Shown piece by piece: positions 1 through 8,527 of a DNA stretch of 64,000 nt. Origin of the DNA: Roseomonas genomospecies 6. Lineage in GTDB: Bacteria > Pseudomonadota > Alphaproteobacteria > Azospirillales > Azospirillaceae. A program made the translations under genes and the position numbers. Below the pieces are notes generated by a model, which was given only the letters and a program-made list of their open reading frames with translations, searched no databases and was not told the DNA's origin. Each line of letters begins with the position of its first letter. The stretch's first letter is position 1. The DNA lies in assembly GCF_008365375.1 (NCBI RefSeq), contig NZ_QOKW01000004.1:62001-126000 (forward strand), in the 5' to 3' direction.

Positions 1-570
1 TTCGAAATGGAAATGGTTGGACACCTCCACGGCCAGTTCGACCACCCGCTGCCCGCCGTGCAGCGTGACGAAGCGGGAGACGGCCCCGGGCCGTTCCTGC
101 GCGGCGGTCGGCGCCGGGACGCCCGCGGCGGCCACCGGGCGGCCGTCCACCCACACCCGCATGGCCGAGTTGACCGGCGGCATCTTCAGCGTCAGCGGCG
201 GCATGCCGGGCGGCAGCAGAATCTGCAGGCGGAAGGTGGCCGCCCCCATCCCGCCCATGGCCTGCCCGTCCGGACGCACCGCCCCGTTCCAGATCGCCGG
301 CAGGGAGAAGGGCACCCAGAGCCGTCCGTCCGGCTCCGGCAGCGGGTTCAGGCTTTCCTCTCCGGCGAGGCGGTCCCAGGTCACCAGCCATTCGCCGTCC
401 ATCGACACCGGCCCGTCGAGGTCGGGATACCAGCCGCGCAGGTCGAGCACGCCGCGCTCCGCCTGCGGCAGGACCGTGGCCAGGGCCGGCGCCGCGCACA
501 GAAGGAAAAGGAACAGAAACACGCCCAGGTTGCGGACAAGACGCAGCGGAGCGGCGCTTACGGACGGCAT
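1..570 (-). CDS. 7TM-DISM-type extracellular sensor domain protein (partial)
   Basis: The open frame runs off the window edge; only the first 190 residues are present. The N-terminus has basic residues (PLRLVR), a hydrophobic stretch around residues 15-28 and an Ala-x-Ala site near 28-30, as expected of a signal peptide. The rest looks like a beta-rich extracellular module: a GEW motif, a WNG motif and a terminal stretch ending VEVSNHFHFE. These resemble the 7TMR-DISM extracellular 1 domain, which sits before seven membrane helices and a signalling output such as a cyclase, kinase or GGDEF. The output domain lies outside the window. The start is the first ATG, whose frame is open to the edge. 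Family assignment rests on motif resemblance only. Confidence 0.65.
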   Translation of the reverse strand, partial: MPSVSAAPLRLVRNLGVFLFLFLLCAAPALATVLPQAERGVLDLRGWYPDLDGPVSMDGEWLVTWDRLAGEESLNPLPEPDGRLWVPFSLPAIWNGAVRPDGQAMGGMGAATFRLQILLPPGMPPLTLKMPPVNSAMRVWVDGRPVAAAGVPAPTAAQERPGAVSRFVTLHGGQRVVELAVEVSNHFHFE

Positions 571-951
571 GACGGCACGCGACAAAAGCACCGGGGCACA
601 ATTCCTTCGACAGGCGCATGGCGCGGGCCGCGACCGAACCCACAGATCGAAAGGTGCCGGACCAACCCCATCATAAGGAGTATCGCAAAAGCTCTGGTGT
701 GTGAATACCGATGCATTCAGGCATTTAAAGCCGAAATCCCATGATGCCGGAACGGGCCTATCGGCGAAGTATAGTCGGCTTTATCCGAATCAACGACCCG
801 GAAAATCGCATCAGACGCCGCAAGCCACAAATCCCATGCCAATACGGATTTTAACTTTTCGAACAGGATCATGGCCTGTATTTGCCGATGCCCGCCGGGG
901 ACGGTATTCCCGGCGGGCATCCGTGAAAGGAAGCAACCCGTTCCTATGGGA
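571..951. other. Intergenic region, mostly non-coding
   Basis: About 380 bases lie between the partial sensor gene and the 253-residue helical protein gene. The part from about 690 to 890 is clearly more AT-rich than the flanks. It holds the GC-rich hairpin described separately. A minus-strand TATACT (768-773) could be a -10 box for the partial sensor gene, but no well-spaced -35 box is present. No credible gene was found. Confidence 0.5.
888..920 (-). terminator. GC-rich hairpin, likely terminator of the minus-strand operon
   Basis: A perfect 12-bp inverted repeat (ATGCCCGCCGGG, 888-899, and CCCGGCGGGCAT, 909-920) encloses a 9-nt loop about 30 bases after the stop of the 253-residue protein gene. 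There is no long T run on the minus strand, so its strength as an intrinsic terminator is uncertain. Its place at the end of a long operon supports the role. Confidence 0.6.
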
Positions 952-1713
952 TCAGGCCATGGCCTTCATCTGCTTGTCCATGCGGGCGAGCACGGCCATC
1001 ACCTCCTTGCAGCGGCTCTTCACATCCTCGTCGGTTTCCGGAAGACCGTCCTGGGAGGAGATGTTGCGCCAGTCCTTCAGGAAGGCTTTCAGTTCGGGCA
1101 TCTTCGGCAACTGGGTGCCGACACCACGGATGTCCTCCGACCACAAATCTTTGTAATCGTTCACCGTCTTAGCCGTCTTCAGCTTCTTCGCCAGGGACAG
1201 CATGTACTTTTCGAGGATTTCCCGGCCCTTGGCGCGCACCTTGTCGGCCTTCTCGACGGCGTCCTTCATGCCCTCGTAGTCATCGACGATCTTTTCGCCG
1301 AGGGAGGACTGGTTGAAGGCGACGAAGAGCTGGTCGGCGGCCTTGGCGACCTTCTCGGCGTGGGCGGTGGAATCCTTCGGGATCAGCTTGTTCGACTTGA
1401 ACTTCTTCGCCGTCGCCTCGGCCAGATCGCGGAGCTTCTGGAGCTGGGTGCGCAGCGGCTCGACCGAGCGCTTGTACTCCGCCCGCGCTTCGTCCAGCAA
1501 CTTGTCCAGATCGTCGAGCGTGGCGTTGCTGGGGGCGTTCAACGACACGCTCAGCTTTTTCCAGTCGATGGCGCCGTGCGCCTTGTCCACCGCTTTCATC
1601 GCATCGCCGACGCCGGTCTTGCCGGCGATCTTGGCGATGGCGCCCTTTTTCTTGTCCCAGTCCTTCTGGGTCAGGATGTCCGGAATGTCGATGCGCTTCA
1701 GGGGACCACCCAT
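952..1713 (-). CDS. Hypothetical Lys/Ala-rich helical protein, 253 aa
   Basis: No family recognised. The protein is rich in Lys, Ala, Asp and Leu, has no signal peptide or membrane segment, and looks almost wholly alpha-helical with coiled-coil character (for example residues 63-110 and 140-185). It shares features with the next upstream gene (1861-2598): similar length, a [D/T]Y-x-D-L-[W/F] motif (here residues 187-191) and a Cys-Lys-x-Val motif near the C-terminus, which suggests distant paralogy. It is the last gene of the minus-strand run from 8527, 147 bases beyond its neighbour, and is followed by a hairpin. Function unknown; a soluble scaffold or partner of the operon's enzymes is speculation. 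Confidence 0.7.
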   Translation of the reverse strand: MGGPLKRIDIPDILTQKDWDKKKGAIAKIAGKTGVGDAMKAVDKAHGAIDWKKLSVSLNAPSNATLDDLDKLLDEARAEYKRSVEPLRTQLQKLRDLAEATAKKFKSNKLIPKDSTAHAEKVAKAADQLFVAFNQSSLGEKIVDDYEGMKDAVEKADKVRAKGREILEKYMLSLAKKLKTAKTVNDYKDLWSEDIRGVGTQLPKMPELKAFLKDWRNISSQDGLPETDEDVKSRCKEVMAVLARMDKQMKAMA

Positions 1714-1860
1714 ATCTCAGCTCCTCCGCTTAACCAAGTCTTCACCCTATCGTCCGGCATGGTAGGAGGCGGGGGGAGCGCCCGGTATCGGCGATTGCTC
1801 CTCTCCCGCCCCTACCGGGGGTGATTGGGTCCAAAACGGCGGCTTCGCCCGGCGCTTCCG

Positions 1861-2598
1861 TCAGCGCCCCTTCACCAACTGCACCACGCCCTTGCAGACG
1901 GTGGCAAACTCCTTGATGAGGTCGGTGATCTGGCGGGCGGTGCAGTCGGGCGGCACGCGCATGGGCGGCCCGTCGCCGGCCTGTCCGGCCCAGGGGGCGA
2001 GCTTCCGGCGGTAGAAGTCCGGGTCGGCGCGCAACCCGTCCAGCGCCTTCGCCGCGGCAAGCTGGGCGGAGAGGTCGCGGGCCAGCGCCGGGAACAGGTC
2101 GTTGTAGGTGTCCGGCGTGGGTTTGGCGCGCACCTTGGCGACACCGGCGGCGGCGCGGGCGAGCGCGCCATTGATGTTCGCCTCCCAGCGCTTCTGCGCC
2201 TTCTCCGCCGACGCGGCGTCCTTCTCCGCTTGCGCGGCCTGGGTCTTGAAGCGGTCGGCGTCCGCTGCCATGGCCGCTTCCAGGGCGGACAGCTCCTTGA
2301 CGAACGTCTCCCCGGGGCGCCCGCCCTCGTCGCCCAGCGCCTTCACCAGAGCGGCCAGATAGCCTTTCCGGACCTTCGCGAAGTCCTTCGCCGCGGTGGC
2401 GAGATCCTTCGCCGCGTCCTCCCCGGCGGCGCAGCGGCGGTGGGCGAGGTCGCCGGCCTTCAACGCCCGCAGCACGGTGGAGTCGCCGTTCAGAGCGGCG
2501 GCGACGGGCTTCGCGTCCTTCGGCTTCGCCTTGGCGATCGCGGCCTCGAACCGCTTGCGGGCGGCAGCCCAACGCTGCTCATAGGGGACATGGGCCAT
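1861..2598 (-). CDS. Hypothetical Ala-rich helical protein, 245 aa
   Basis: No family recognised. It is very Ala-, Lys- and Glu-rich, with long predicted helices over residues 1-160 (repeated AEKD/AEKAQK patterns), then a less regular C-terminal part with a proline-containing segment and a final helix containing CKGVVQLV. There is no signal peptide or membrane span. The YNDLF motif at 165-169 matches YKDLW in the downstream gene, pointing to a distant paralogue pair. The gap to the stop of the upstream ATP-grasp gene is only 21 bases, so it is very likely translated from the same transcript as the ligase, GNAT and transporter genes. Confidence 0.72.
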   Translation of the reverse strand: MAHVPYEQRWAAARKRFEAAIAKAKPKDAKPVAAALNGDSTVLRALKAGDLAHRRCAAGEDAAKDLATAAKDFAKVRKGYLAALVKALGDEGGRPGETFVKELSALEAAMAADADRFKTQAAQAEKDAASAEKAQKRWEANINGALARAAAGVAKVRAKPTPDTYNDLFPALARDLSAQLAAAKALDGLRADPDFYRRKLAPWAGQAGDGPPMRVPPDCTARQITDLIKEFATVCKGVVQLVKGR

Positions 2599-2619
2599 GG
2601 CCGCCCGACCGCGCCGCCG

Positions 2620-3873
2620 CTACGCCACGACGGGCTGGAGACGATCCTCCAGGGAGCGGATGGCGGCCCAGTCGCGCTCGAACACCGCGCGGTCCGGGTG
2701 CGCCAGATAGACCTTCGCCAACACCTGCGTCAGGTCGAGCGTCGGCACCACATCGTCCCCCACCTTCGGCACCAGGGCGCAGCCGCGCACGCTCTCCATC
2801 CCTTCCAGAACGGACAGGTCCGGCAGGGCCTCCACGCGGCCCGACACCAGGACCGGCAGATACAGAACCATCGCGTCGGCCAGGAAGCGGTAATGCCCGT
2901 CCAGCAGCGGCCCGACCGCCGCCGCCCCGTCGAAGGCGTCCACCAGCAGGTCCACCTGATCGTGCCCGGTGCCCGCGGCGATGGCGGTCGTGGAGCCGGC
3001 GGGACCCATGGCGCGCGCCGCGATCTCCACCAGCGCCGGGCCGCGGGCGGTCATCCGCACCTCGGCATGGCCGGCGCCGTCGGTGATCTCCAGCGCGTCG
3101 AGCACCCGGCGGATGTAGGCCATCAACGCCTGCGCCACCGGCTCCTCCGGCGGCAGAAGCCGGTAGTAGTCATAGACGAAGGGCGACCCGTTCAGCGCCC
3201 GCTTGGCGGACAGCAGCACGTCGCAGACATAGTGGCGCCCGCCCCGGCTGACCGTGTTGACCACATACTCCAACCCGTCGAGATAGGTCTGCACCAGAAC
3301 CCGCTCGTTGGCCGAACCGCAGAAGTCGCGGCTTCCGAGAATGGCGTCCACGGCGGCGCGCAGTTCCGCCGGGCGGTCGCAGAAATAGACGTGATCGGTG
3401 GAGGCGCTGGCCATCGGCTTCGCCACCACGGGCCAGCCGGCCTGCGCTGCCCACTCCACCGCCTCCGCGGCGCCGGTCGCCATGGTCTGGCGGGCGGTCA
3501 GCAGACCGGCGGCGGCCAGCCGCTCGATCATCATGAACTTGTTGCGCCGCGCGGCGGTCAGCTTCGGGCTGTTGCCCGGCGTGCCAAGAGCGTCGGCCAG
3601 CGCGTCGGCCAGTTCCACGGCGGACTCGTTGCCCGGCAGCACGAAGGCCGGCGCCAGCGGGCGCAGCCGCTCCGCCAGGGCGGCGAGGTCGCCGTCATGG
3701 AGGATGTGGGCCGCGAAGTCGCCCGGCTGGTAGCTGCGCAGCAGCGAGGGGGCGAGGTCCGGGCGGCTCTGCACCGCGACCACCTCATAGCCCCGCGCTC
3801 GCAGACGCGGCGCCAGAAGGATGCCCGTGGAATAGGGGTCGACGACCACCGCTGTCTTCGGAAGGGCGCTCAC
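2620..3873 (-). CDS. ATP-grasp domain ligase
   Basis: Enzymes of this fold use ATP to join a carboxylate, through an acyl-phosphate, to an amine or similar nucleophile. The order fits the superfamily: an N-terminal Rossmann-like preATP-grasp part (residues 6-110), the ATP-binding part with WPVVAKPMASAST (147-159) and QTYLDGLEYVVNT (195-207), then GHAEVR (268-273) and VEIAARAMG (282-290), the usual metal and phosphate binding segment. At 417 residues it resembles the BacD/L-amino-acid ligase and carnosine-synthase type more than purine or biotin enzymes. It starts at GTG within a GTGA overlap with the GNAT stop. Substrates are unknown; context suggests a small-molecule or dipeptide product handled by the co-encoded transporter. 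Confidence 0.8.
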   Translation of the reverse strand: MSALPKTAVVVDPYSTGILLAPRLRARGYEVVAVQSRPDLAPSLLRSYQPGDFAAHILHDGDLAALAERLRPLAPAFVLPGNESAVELADALADALGTPGNSPKLTAARRNKFMMIERLAAAGLLTARQTMATGAAEAVEWAAQAGWPVVAKPMASASTDHVYFCDRPAELRAAVDAILGSRDFCGSANERVLVQTYLDGLEYVVNTVSRGGRHYVCDVLLSAKRALNGSPFVYDYYRLLPPEEPVAQALMAYIRRVLDALEITDGAGHAEVRMTARGPALVEIAARAMGPAGSTTAIAAGTGHDQVDLLVDAFDGAAAVGPLLDGHYRFLADAMVLYLPVLVSGRVEALPDLSVLEGMESVRGCALVPKVGDDVVPTLDLTQVLAKVYLAHPDRAVFERDWAAIRSLEDRLQPVVA

Positions 3874-4655
3874 GGCGTGGCCTCCAGCGCGGCAGGCTGC
3901 GGCACGGCCCGCGCCGATTCCGCCGGACGGGCGTAGGTGACCAGCGGAACGGCGCCGTCCAGCTCGACCGAGCAGCCGATCCAGCCGGCCTCGATCACCG
4001 CCCTCTGCTCCTCCAGCTCCGGCACGGCGAAGACGCGCTCGCTGCCGGGCACCCAGGCGGGCGGCGCGGCGCCCAGGTCGCGGTGCAGCAGGTAGCGCAG
4101 CCGCCCGCTGGCGTGCATGACCAGCACCCGGCGCACCAGGAAGCCGCCGGCCAGCAGGTTCGACAGGCTGCGCGGGTTGGACAGGGCGACGCGCGAGAAC
4201 AGATGCGGGCGCCCGGCCCCCAGCGCGTGGAGCGTCCGCAACGTCACCAGAAGACGTTGCAGCCCGTTGCCGCGGAAATCCGGGTGGACCATGCAGCTCG
4301 CCATGTGGGCGGTGGCCTCGATGGCCGGGCGGGGATGCGGAAGATCGTCCACGAAGGCCGGCATGCCGGGCAGGGGCAGGCCCAGGATGGCGCAGCCGAT
4401 CAGCCGCCCCTCCGCCTCCAGCCCCAGCGTCACGCCGCGCTCGCCCAGATGCAGCCCGGCGAAGTCCGGGTTTTCGGGGAAATAGGCGTCGATATCCGGC
4501 AACTGGCCGAAGATATAGGCGCGGAAGGCCTCCAGCGCCGGCAGGTCGTCCGGGCCGAGGAAGCGGACGCGGTAGGGAACGCAGACCGGCTGTCCGCGCC
4601 GGACGCGCAGGGTGCCCGTGTGAACCGTCTGTTCGGGGGACAAGAGGACCGTCAT
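3870..4655 (-). CDS. GNAT family N-acetyltransferase
   Basis: Transfers an acyl group from acyl-CoA to an amine. The acetyl-CoA binding motif is clear: MVHPDFRGNGLQRLL, with RGNGLQ at residues 128-133, matching the R/Q-x-x-G-x-G/A pyrophosphate loop after a beta strand. Residues 36-70 (PEDLPALEAFR-like start) and the ARVALSNPRSLSNLLAGGF-like region (about 155-172) fit the GNAT fold, where a late Asn-Pro-x-S segment is common. At 261 residues it is longer than a minimal GNAT, with an extra C-terminal beta-rich part. It starts 1 nt after the binding-protein stop and overlaps the ATP-grasp start by 4 nt, so it is tightly coupled with both. The acceptor is unknown. Confidence 0.8.
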   Translation of the reverse strand: MTVLLSPEQTVHTGTLRVRRGQPVCVPYRVRFLGPDDLPALEAFRAYIFGQLPDIDAYFPENPDFAGLHLGERGVTLGLEAEGRLIGCAILGLPLPGMPAFVDDLPHPRPAIEATAHMASCMVHPDFRGNGLQRLLVTLRTLHALGAGRPHLFSRVALSNPRSLSNLLAGGFLVRRVLVMHASGRLRYLLHRDLGAAPPAWVPGSERVFAVPELEEQRAVIEAGWIGCSVELDGAVPLVTYARPAESARAVPQPAALEATP

Positions 4656-4656
4656 G

Positions 4657-5694
4657 TCAGGCGTCCTGCACGATTTCGGCGATGTTCAGCAGGCGCATCG
4701 GCGGGTAGAGGTCCAGCCGCTTGGCCGCCCCGATGCGCAGCAGCAGGGAAAAGCGGTTCAGGGTTTCCACCGGAATGCCGTCGGCGGGTTTGGCCCCGGT
4801 CAGGATTTCCACGGCCTTCAGCCCGGCGAAGCGCCCGACATTGACCGCCGGGCTGACCAGACCCATCAGCAGGTTGGCCCGGCGGATCGGAAGCTCGGTG
4901 GAGCAGAAGGTGGCCAGCCGATGGGCCAGCGCCTGTTCCGCGACGACCGCGTTGTTGCCGGAGGCGACCAGCGTGTCCGGCCCGATGTAGACCAGCTCCG
5001 CCCCGGCGCGCGCGGCGTCGGCGATCAGGTCGGGAATGGCGGCGGCCACCGGCGCGCCGGAGGCGTCGCGCGGCAGGGCCGCGTCATGCACCTCCACCCC
5101 CTGCCTGGCGGCCTCCTCCTTCAGATCGCGCACGGCGACGACCATGTTGTCCTCCGCCGGGTTGTAGACCGCCGCGATTTTCTTCCAGCGCCGGTAGGAC
5201 AGCATGGTCTTCATCTGCACCGCGACCGGCGCGATGTGCCGCGTGCCGGTCACCGGGCGCCCCGTGCGGTCCAGACCGCGCACGACGCGCGAGGCCACCG
5301 GATCGGTGACGGAGGTGAAGACCACCGGCACGTCGGTCAGGAAGCGCGAGGGGTCCGGATCGTCGTGGCGCCCGACCGTCGCCAGGGTCAGCGGCGTGAA
5401 GACCGTCACCACCAGATCGGGCTTGGACGCCCGGATCTCCGGCAGCAGCGCCGGCATGGCGGAGGCTTGCGGCACCTCCCGCACCTCCACCGCGGCGGGC
5501 AGGCCGCTCGACGCGATGAAGTCGCGCAGGCCCAGCACGTCGCCCACATCCTTGCGCGGGGTCAGCACGACGATGCGCGCCGGCTTGGCCGCGGTAAAGG
5601 TGTTGGCTGTCTGCGCGAAGGCCGGGAAGCCGCCGGCCGCCAGCGTTCCGGCGGTGAGCGCTCCGGTCAGGACGGTGCGGCGGGACAGGCTCAT
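4657..5694 (-). CDS. Periplasmic substrate-binding protein, ABC_sub_bind (PF04392-like), without ABC partners
   Basis: A 345-residue exported protein. The N-terminus MSLSRRTVLTGALTAG with an AFA-Q site at 25-28 is a signal peptide, and the double Arg makes Tat export possible. The mature part fits the TrpX/ABC_sub_bind fold: IVVLTPRKD, then VTVFTPLTLATVG, PVVFTSVTDPVAS, an AVYNPAEDN hinge segment, LVYIGPDTLVASGNN and a late MGLVSPAVNVGRFAG. Members normally work with an ABC permease and ATPase; neither is in the window. It overlaps the HAMP-MFS gene by 4 nt upstream and is 1 nt from the GNAT gene downstream. I infer that it presents a periplasmic ligand to the co-encoded sensors or to the MFS protein. 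Confidence 0.82.
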   Translation of the reverse strand: MSLSRRTVLTGALTAGTLAAGGFPAFAQTANTFTAAKPARIVVLTPRKDVGDVLGLRDFIASSGLPAAVEVREVPQASAMPALLPEIRASKPDLVVTVFTPLTLATVGRHDDPDPSRFLTDVPVVFTSVTDPVASRVVRGLDRTGRPVTGTRHIAPVAVQMKTMLSYRRWKKIAAVYNPAEDNMVVAVRDLKEEAARQGVEVHDAALPRDASGAPVAAAIPDLIADAARAGAELVYIGPDTLVASGNNAVVAEQALAHRLATFCSTELPIRRANLLMGLVSPAVNVGRFAGLKAVEILTGAKPADGIPVETLNRFSLLLRIGAAKRLDLYPPMRLLNIAEIVQDA

Positions 5695-7697
5695 GCGGGG
5701 GTCCTCTGCGGGAAGTCGGCGGGCGGCAGATCGGCGGGCGGCAGATCGGATGGCGGGCGCGGGCGGAAGACGGCGCTCAGCAGCAGTTGCACGGCGACGC
5801 AGGCCGCCAGCACCGCGCCGATTCCCTTCAGCGCCCCGGCATAGCCGTAGTGGGTCAGGAACAGGCCGGCCAGGAAGGGGGCGACGACGGAGCCCAGCCG
5901 CTCGATCAGGCGGAACATGCCGATCACCGTGGTCTCGCCCAGCGCCGCCCGCTCCTTCACGCAGACGTCGGCGAGCATGGCGAGCTGCGGCGCGCCGAGC
6001 ATGGCGTGCGCCACCCCCAGCAGGGCCACCCCGGCCAGCGCCGTGCCGAGGGAGCCGGGCATCGACAGCACGTAAGCCGCCCCGGCGGCGATCAGCCCGC
6101 CCGCCACCAGGAAGCCGATGCGCTGGCCCGACCGGTCCGACAGTTTCGCCGCCATCGGCGACACCACGATCATCAGCAGCCAGTAGAGCAGCAGCACGCG
6201 CCCGATCCAGGACTGGCTGACCCCCTGATCGTCCAACGCCAGCGGCAGCAGGAAGAACAGCAGCGCCGTAAGCCCCAGCTTCGCCGGAACCGCGCTGAAG
6301 ACGGCCAGCCCGACGAAGCGCGGGTTGCGCAGGCACAGCGCGGCGTCCGACAGGCGCAGGCCCCGGCTGGACTTTCCCTGCCCCGAGCGCACCCGCGGCA
6401 GCACCTGCCACGCCATGAAGGCGGCGAGCAGGGCCAGCCCGGCGGAGATCAGGAAGGTCGTGCGGAACCCCACCTGCCCGGCGATCACGCCGCCGATGGC
6501 AGGGCCGCAGACGCCCGCGCTGAGGATGCCGCCGGCGTACATGGCGATGGCCTGGGCGCGCTGCTTCGGGTCCGTGGCGTCGATGACGAAGCCCTGGGCG
6601 GAGATGAAGACGCTGGCGTAGCCGATGGCGGTCAGGCAGCGCGCGACGATGAGCTGGACCAGATCGGTGGCGAGGCCGGAGCCGACCAACCCGGCGAAGG
6701 ACAGCAGCGCGCCGCCCAGGAACACCGCCCGCCGCCCGCGCCGTTCCGACACGCTGCCGGCGATGGGCTGGCTGACCGCCCACAGCAGCATGAACAGGGC
6801 GATGGGCGCGCCGATGACCATCTCCATGGACAGGCCGGGCACCGGTTCGAACAGTTGCTTGATGTAGACGGACAGGAAGGTCCGGGTCAGCTCCTCCGCC
6901 AGGGAGAAGACGAAGATGGCGAAGCGCAGCTCCACCACCCGCTGCATCATGCCGATCTTGGTCATGGCCTGCTCGGAGGCGGTCATGTCGGCCTTGTGCT
7001 GCACGCTGTCCAGCGCCCAGTCGACGGCGCGCGACAGTTCCCCCACCTCGTCGCGGTTGCGCAGGGCGACGCGCACGCCGAGATGGCCGTCGGCGGCCTG
7101 CTTCATCACCGCCGTCACCCGGCGCAGCGGCGCCGCGACGGAGGTGCCGACGACCAGCAGCAGGATCTCGATGTTCAGCAGGATGGCGACGATCAGCACG
7201 GAGCCGAGGTCGAACACCACCTCGTTCATGGCGGAGCGCACGTAGCCGGAATCGACGCCGACATGCAGCCGCGCCTCCGCGTTCCCTTCCAGGGCCAGGG
7301 CGGTGTCGAGGAAGCGCCCGTGTTCCCCCTCCGGCGGGGCGTCCGCGGCGGTCAGCCGGGGGCCGGACCGCGCCTCCTCCGTTCCGGCGAAGGCGTGGAG
7401 GCGCCCGCCGATCTCCAGCCCCAGATACTTGACGTCGGGGTTTGCGGCCAGCGCGTCGGACAGCAGCTCGTCCACCCCGACCAGCTTGTCCAGCTCGAAG
7501 CCGAGCGCCACCGCGCGGTCGATCTGGGCCACCACGTAGGAGCCGACGACCTCCGCCTTCCGGGCCAGCTCCGGTTCGATCAGCGGGCGGAACAGCGCGT
7601 TGACGTGGTTGGTCTGGACGGCGAGGCTGACCAGCATCAGGACGGACACGACGCCCGTCAGCATCCAGTTCAGGCGGCGGATGAAGGACAGCTTCAT
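5691..7697 (-). CDS. Sensor-HAMP-MFS fusion transporter
   Basis: A 668-residue fusion. TM1 lies near residues 11-29, a periplasmic domain at about 30-162, TM2 near 163-185, and a HAMP-like segment at 186-238 (Pro190, then RNRDEVGELSRAVD). A complete major facilitator superfamily domain follows from about 255 to 645, with the loop 2-3 signature GSVSERRGRRAVFLGG near 314-329. The C-terminal tail repeats a DLPPA unit. HAMP normally couples a periplasmic sensor to a kinase, cyclase or chemoreceptor output; here the output is a transporter, so ligand-gated transport is the simplest reading (inference). The ATG overlaps the upstream sensor stop by 4 nt, and its own stop overlaps the binding-protein start. 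The frame is intact across the junction, so this is not an assembly of two genes. Confidence 0.85.
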   Translation of the reverse strand: MKLSFIRRLNWMLTGVVSVLMLVSLAVQTNHVNALFRPLIEPELARKAEVVGSYVVAQIDRAVALGFELDKLVGVDELLSDALAANPDVKYLGLEIGGRLHAFAGTEEARSGPRLTAADAPPEGEHGRFLDTALALEGNAEARLHVGVDSGYVRSAMNEVVFDLGSVLIVAILLNIEILLLVVGTSVAAPLRRVTAVMKQAADGHLGVRVALRNRDEVGELSRAVDWALDSVQHKADMTASEQAMTKIGMMQRVVELRFAIFVFSLAEELTRTFLSVYIKQLFEPVPGLSMEMVIGAPIALFMLLWAVSQPIAGSVSERRGRRAVFLGGALLSFAGLVGSGLATDLVQLIVARCLTAIGYASVFISAQGFVIDATDPKQRAQAIAMYAGGILSAGVCGPAIGGVIAGQVGFRTTFLISAGLALLAAFMAWQVLPRVRSGQGKSSRGLRLSDAALCLRNPRFVGLAVFSAVPAKLGLTALLFFLLPLALDDQGVSQSWIGRVLLLYWLLMIVVSPMAAKLSDRSGQRIGFLVAGGLIAAGAAYVLSMPGSLGTALAGVALLGVAHAMLGAPQLAMLADVCVKERAALGETTVIGMFRLIERLGSVVAPFLAGLFLTHYGYAGALKGIGAVLAACVAVQLLLSAVFRPRPPSDLPPADLPPADFPQRTPA

Positions 7698-8527
7698 GAC
7701 GTGGCTCCCGCCGGGCGCGTGGCCTCCACCGCGCGGCTCTCCGTGCGGCTCGCGGGTTGGGGTCGGTCCTCCTCCGCTCCGTGCTGCTGCTGTTCCAGGA
7801 TGCGGTCGGCGAAGTCCTTCAGGCCGGGGGCGAAGGCCGCCAGCTCCGGCGTCAGGGTCGGCGGCTCCCCCATGCCCAGCATGTTGATGCCGGCGGTCAT
7901 CTCGCGCAGACGCCGCTGGATCGGGCGCAGCAGCAGCCAGACCGCGACCATCGTGACCAAGAGCCCCGTCACCAGATTGATCCCGCCGGACAGCAGAAGG
8001 TCCGGGATGGTGCCGCGGATGCCCGCCTGCACCTCCCCCAGCGAATAGGTCAGGGCGACGCCCCCGGCCACGCCGCCGAAGGCGTTGCGGATGCCCAGCA
8101 GCAGCGCCTGGCTGTCGCCGTCGGCGACGGCGGCCACCCGGTCGGACTTGCCGTCGCGGGCGAAGGCCGCCGCCCAGCCGGCGGGGATCGTCCCCACCGG
8201 ACCACTTTGCCCTGCGCCCCGGCCCGCCGCGGCCAGCACCTCGCCCGTGTCGGTGAACAGGACCAGACCGGTGATCCGGTCGTCCCGCGCCATCGAGCGC
8301 TGGATCAGAGCGTCCAGGTTCCGCAGGGCCGTGATGGACACGCCGAGGCTGACGGCGCCCTCCACCTCCCCCGCAAGCCCGCGCAGGGCGACGGTGAAGC
8401 GGGACGCCACGGTGTCCTCCACCATGCGTTCCATCTTCAGGTAGGACAGGGCCGCGGTGGAGATCAGCGCGAAGCAGAGCGCCACTTGCAGCAGCAGAAT
8501 GATCTTGGTCGTCAGGGTCAGGCGCAT
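7694..8527 (-). CDS. Two-TM periplasmic sensor protein with HAMP-like tail
   Basis: A 277-residue membrane protein. TM1 lies near residues 8-30, a periplasmic domain at about 31-175 and TM2 near 180-200, followed by a Pro-containing HAMP-like start (RPIQRRLREMTAGI) and a short cytoplasmic tail with no kinase, cyclase or chemoreceptor domain. The periplasmic part has DDRITGLVLFTDTGEVLAA (82-100), typical of PDC/dCache-like sensor folds. It is the first gene of the minus-strand operon and overlaps the sensor-HAMP-MFS gene by 4 nt. Since both proteins have sensor and HAMP-like parts, they may form a heteromeric receptor, possibly docking the binding protein encoded next. Function is inferred from architecture. 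Confidence 0.75.
   Translation of the reverse strand: MRLTLTTKIILLLQVALCFALISTAALSYLKMERMVEDTVASRFTVALRGLAGEVEGAVSLGVSITALRNLDALIQRSMARDDRITGLVLFTDTGEVLAAAGRGAGQSGPVGTIPAGWAAAFARDGKSDRVAAVADGDSQALLLGIRNAFGGVAGGVALTYSLGEVQAGIRGTIPDLLLSGGINLVTGLLVTMVAVWLLLRPIQRRLREMTAGINMLGMGEPPTLTPELAAFAPGLKDFADRILEQQQHGAEEDRPQPASRTESRAVEATRPAGATS

Noticed and set aside
717-920. Possible 67-residue minus-strand gene in the first intergenic region
   Set aside because: It begins inside the terminator hairpin, has no ribosome binding site and shows no recognisable pattern.
1825-3936. Long plus-strand open frame opposite the 245-residue and ATP-grasp genes
   Set aside because: It is rich in Arg, Gly, His and Gln with no domain signature, as is usual for frames opposite GC-rich genes. 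The minus-strand genes have clear family motifs or operon spacing.
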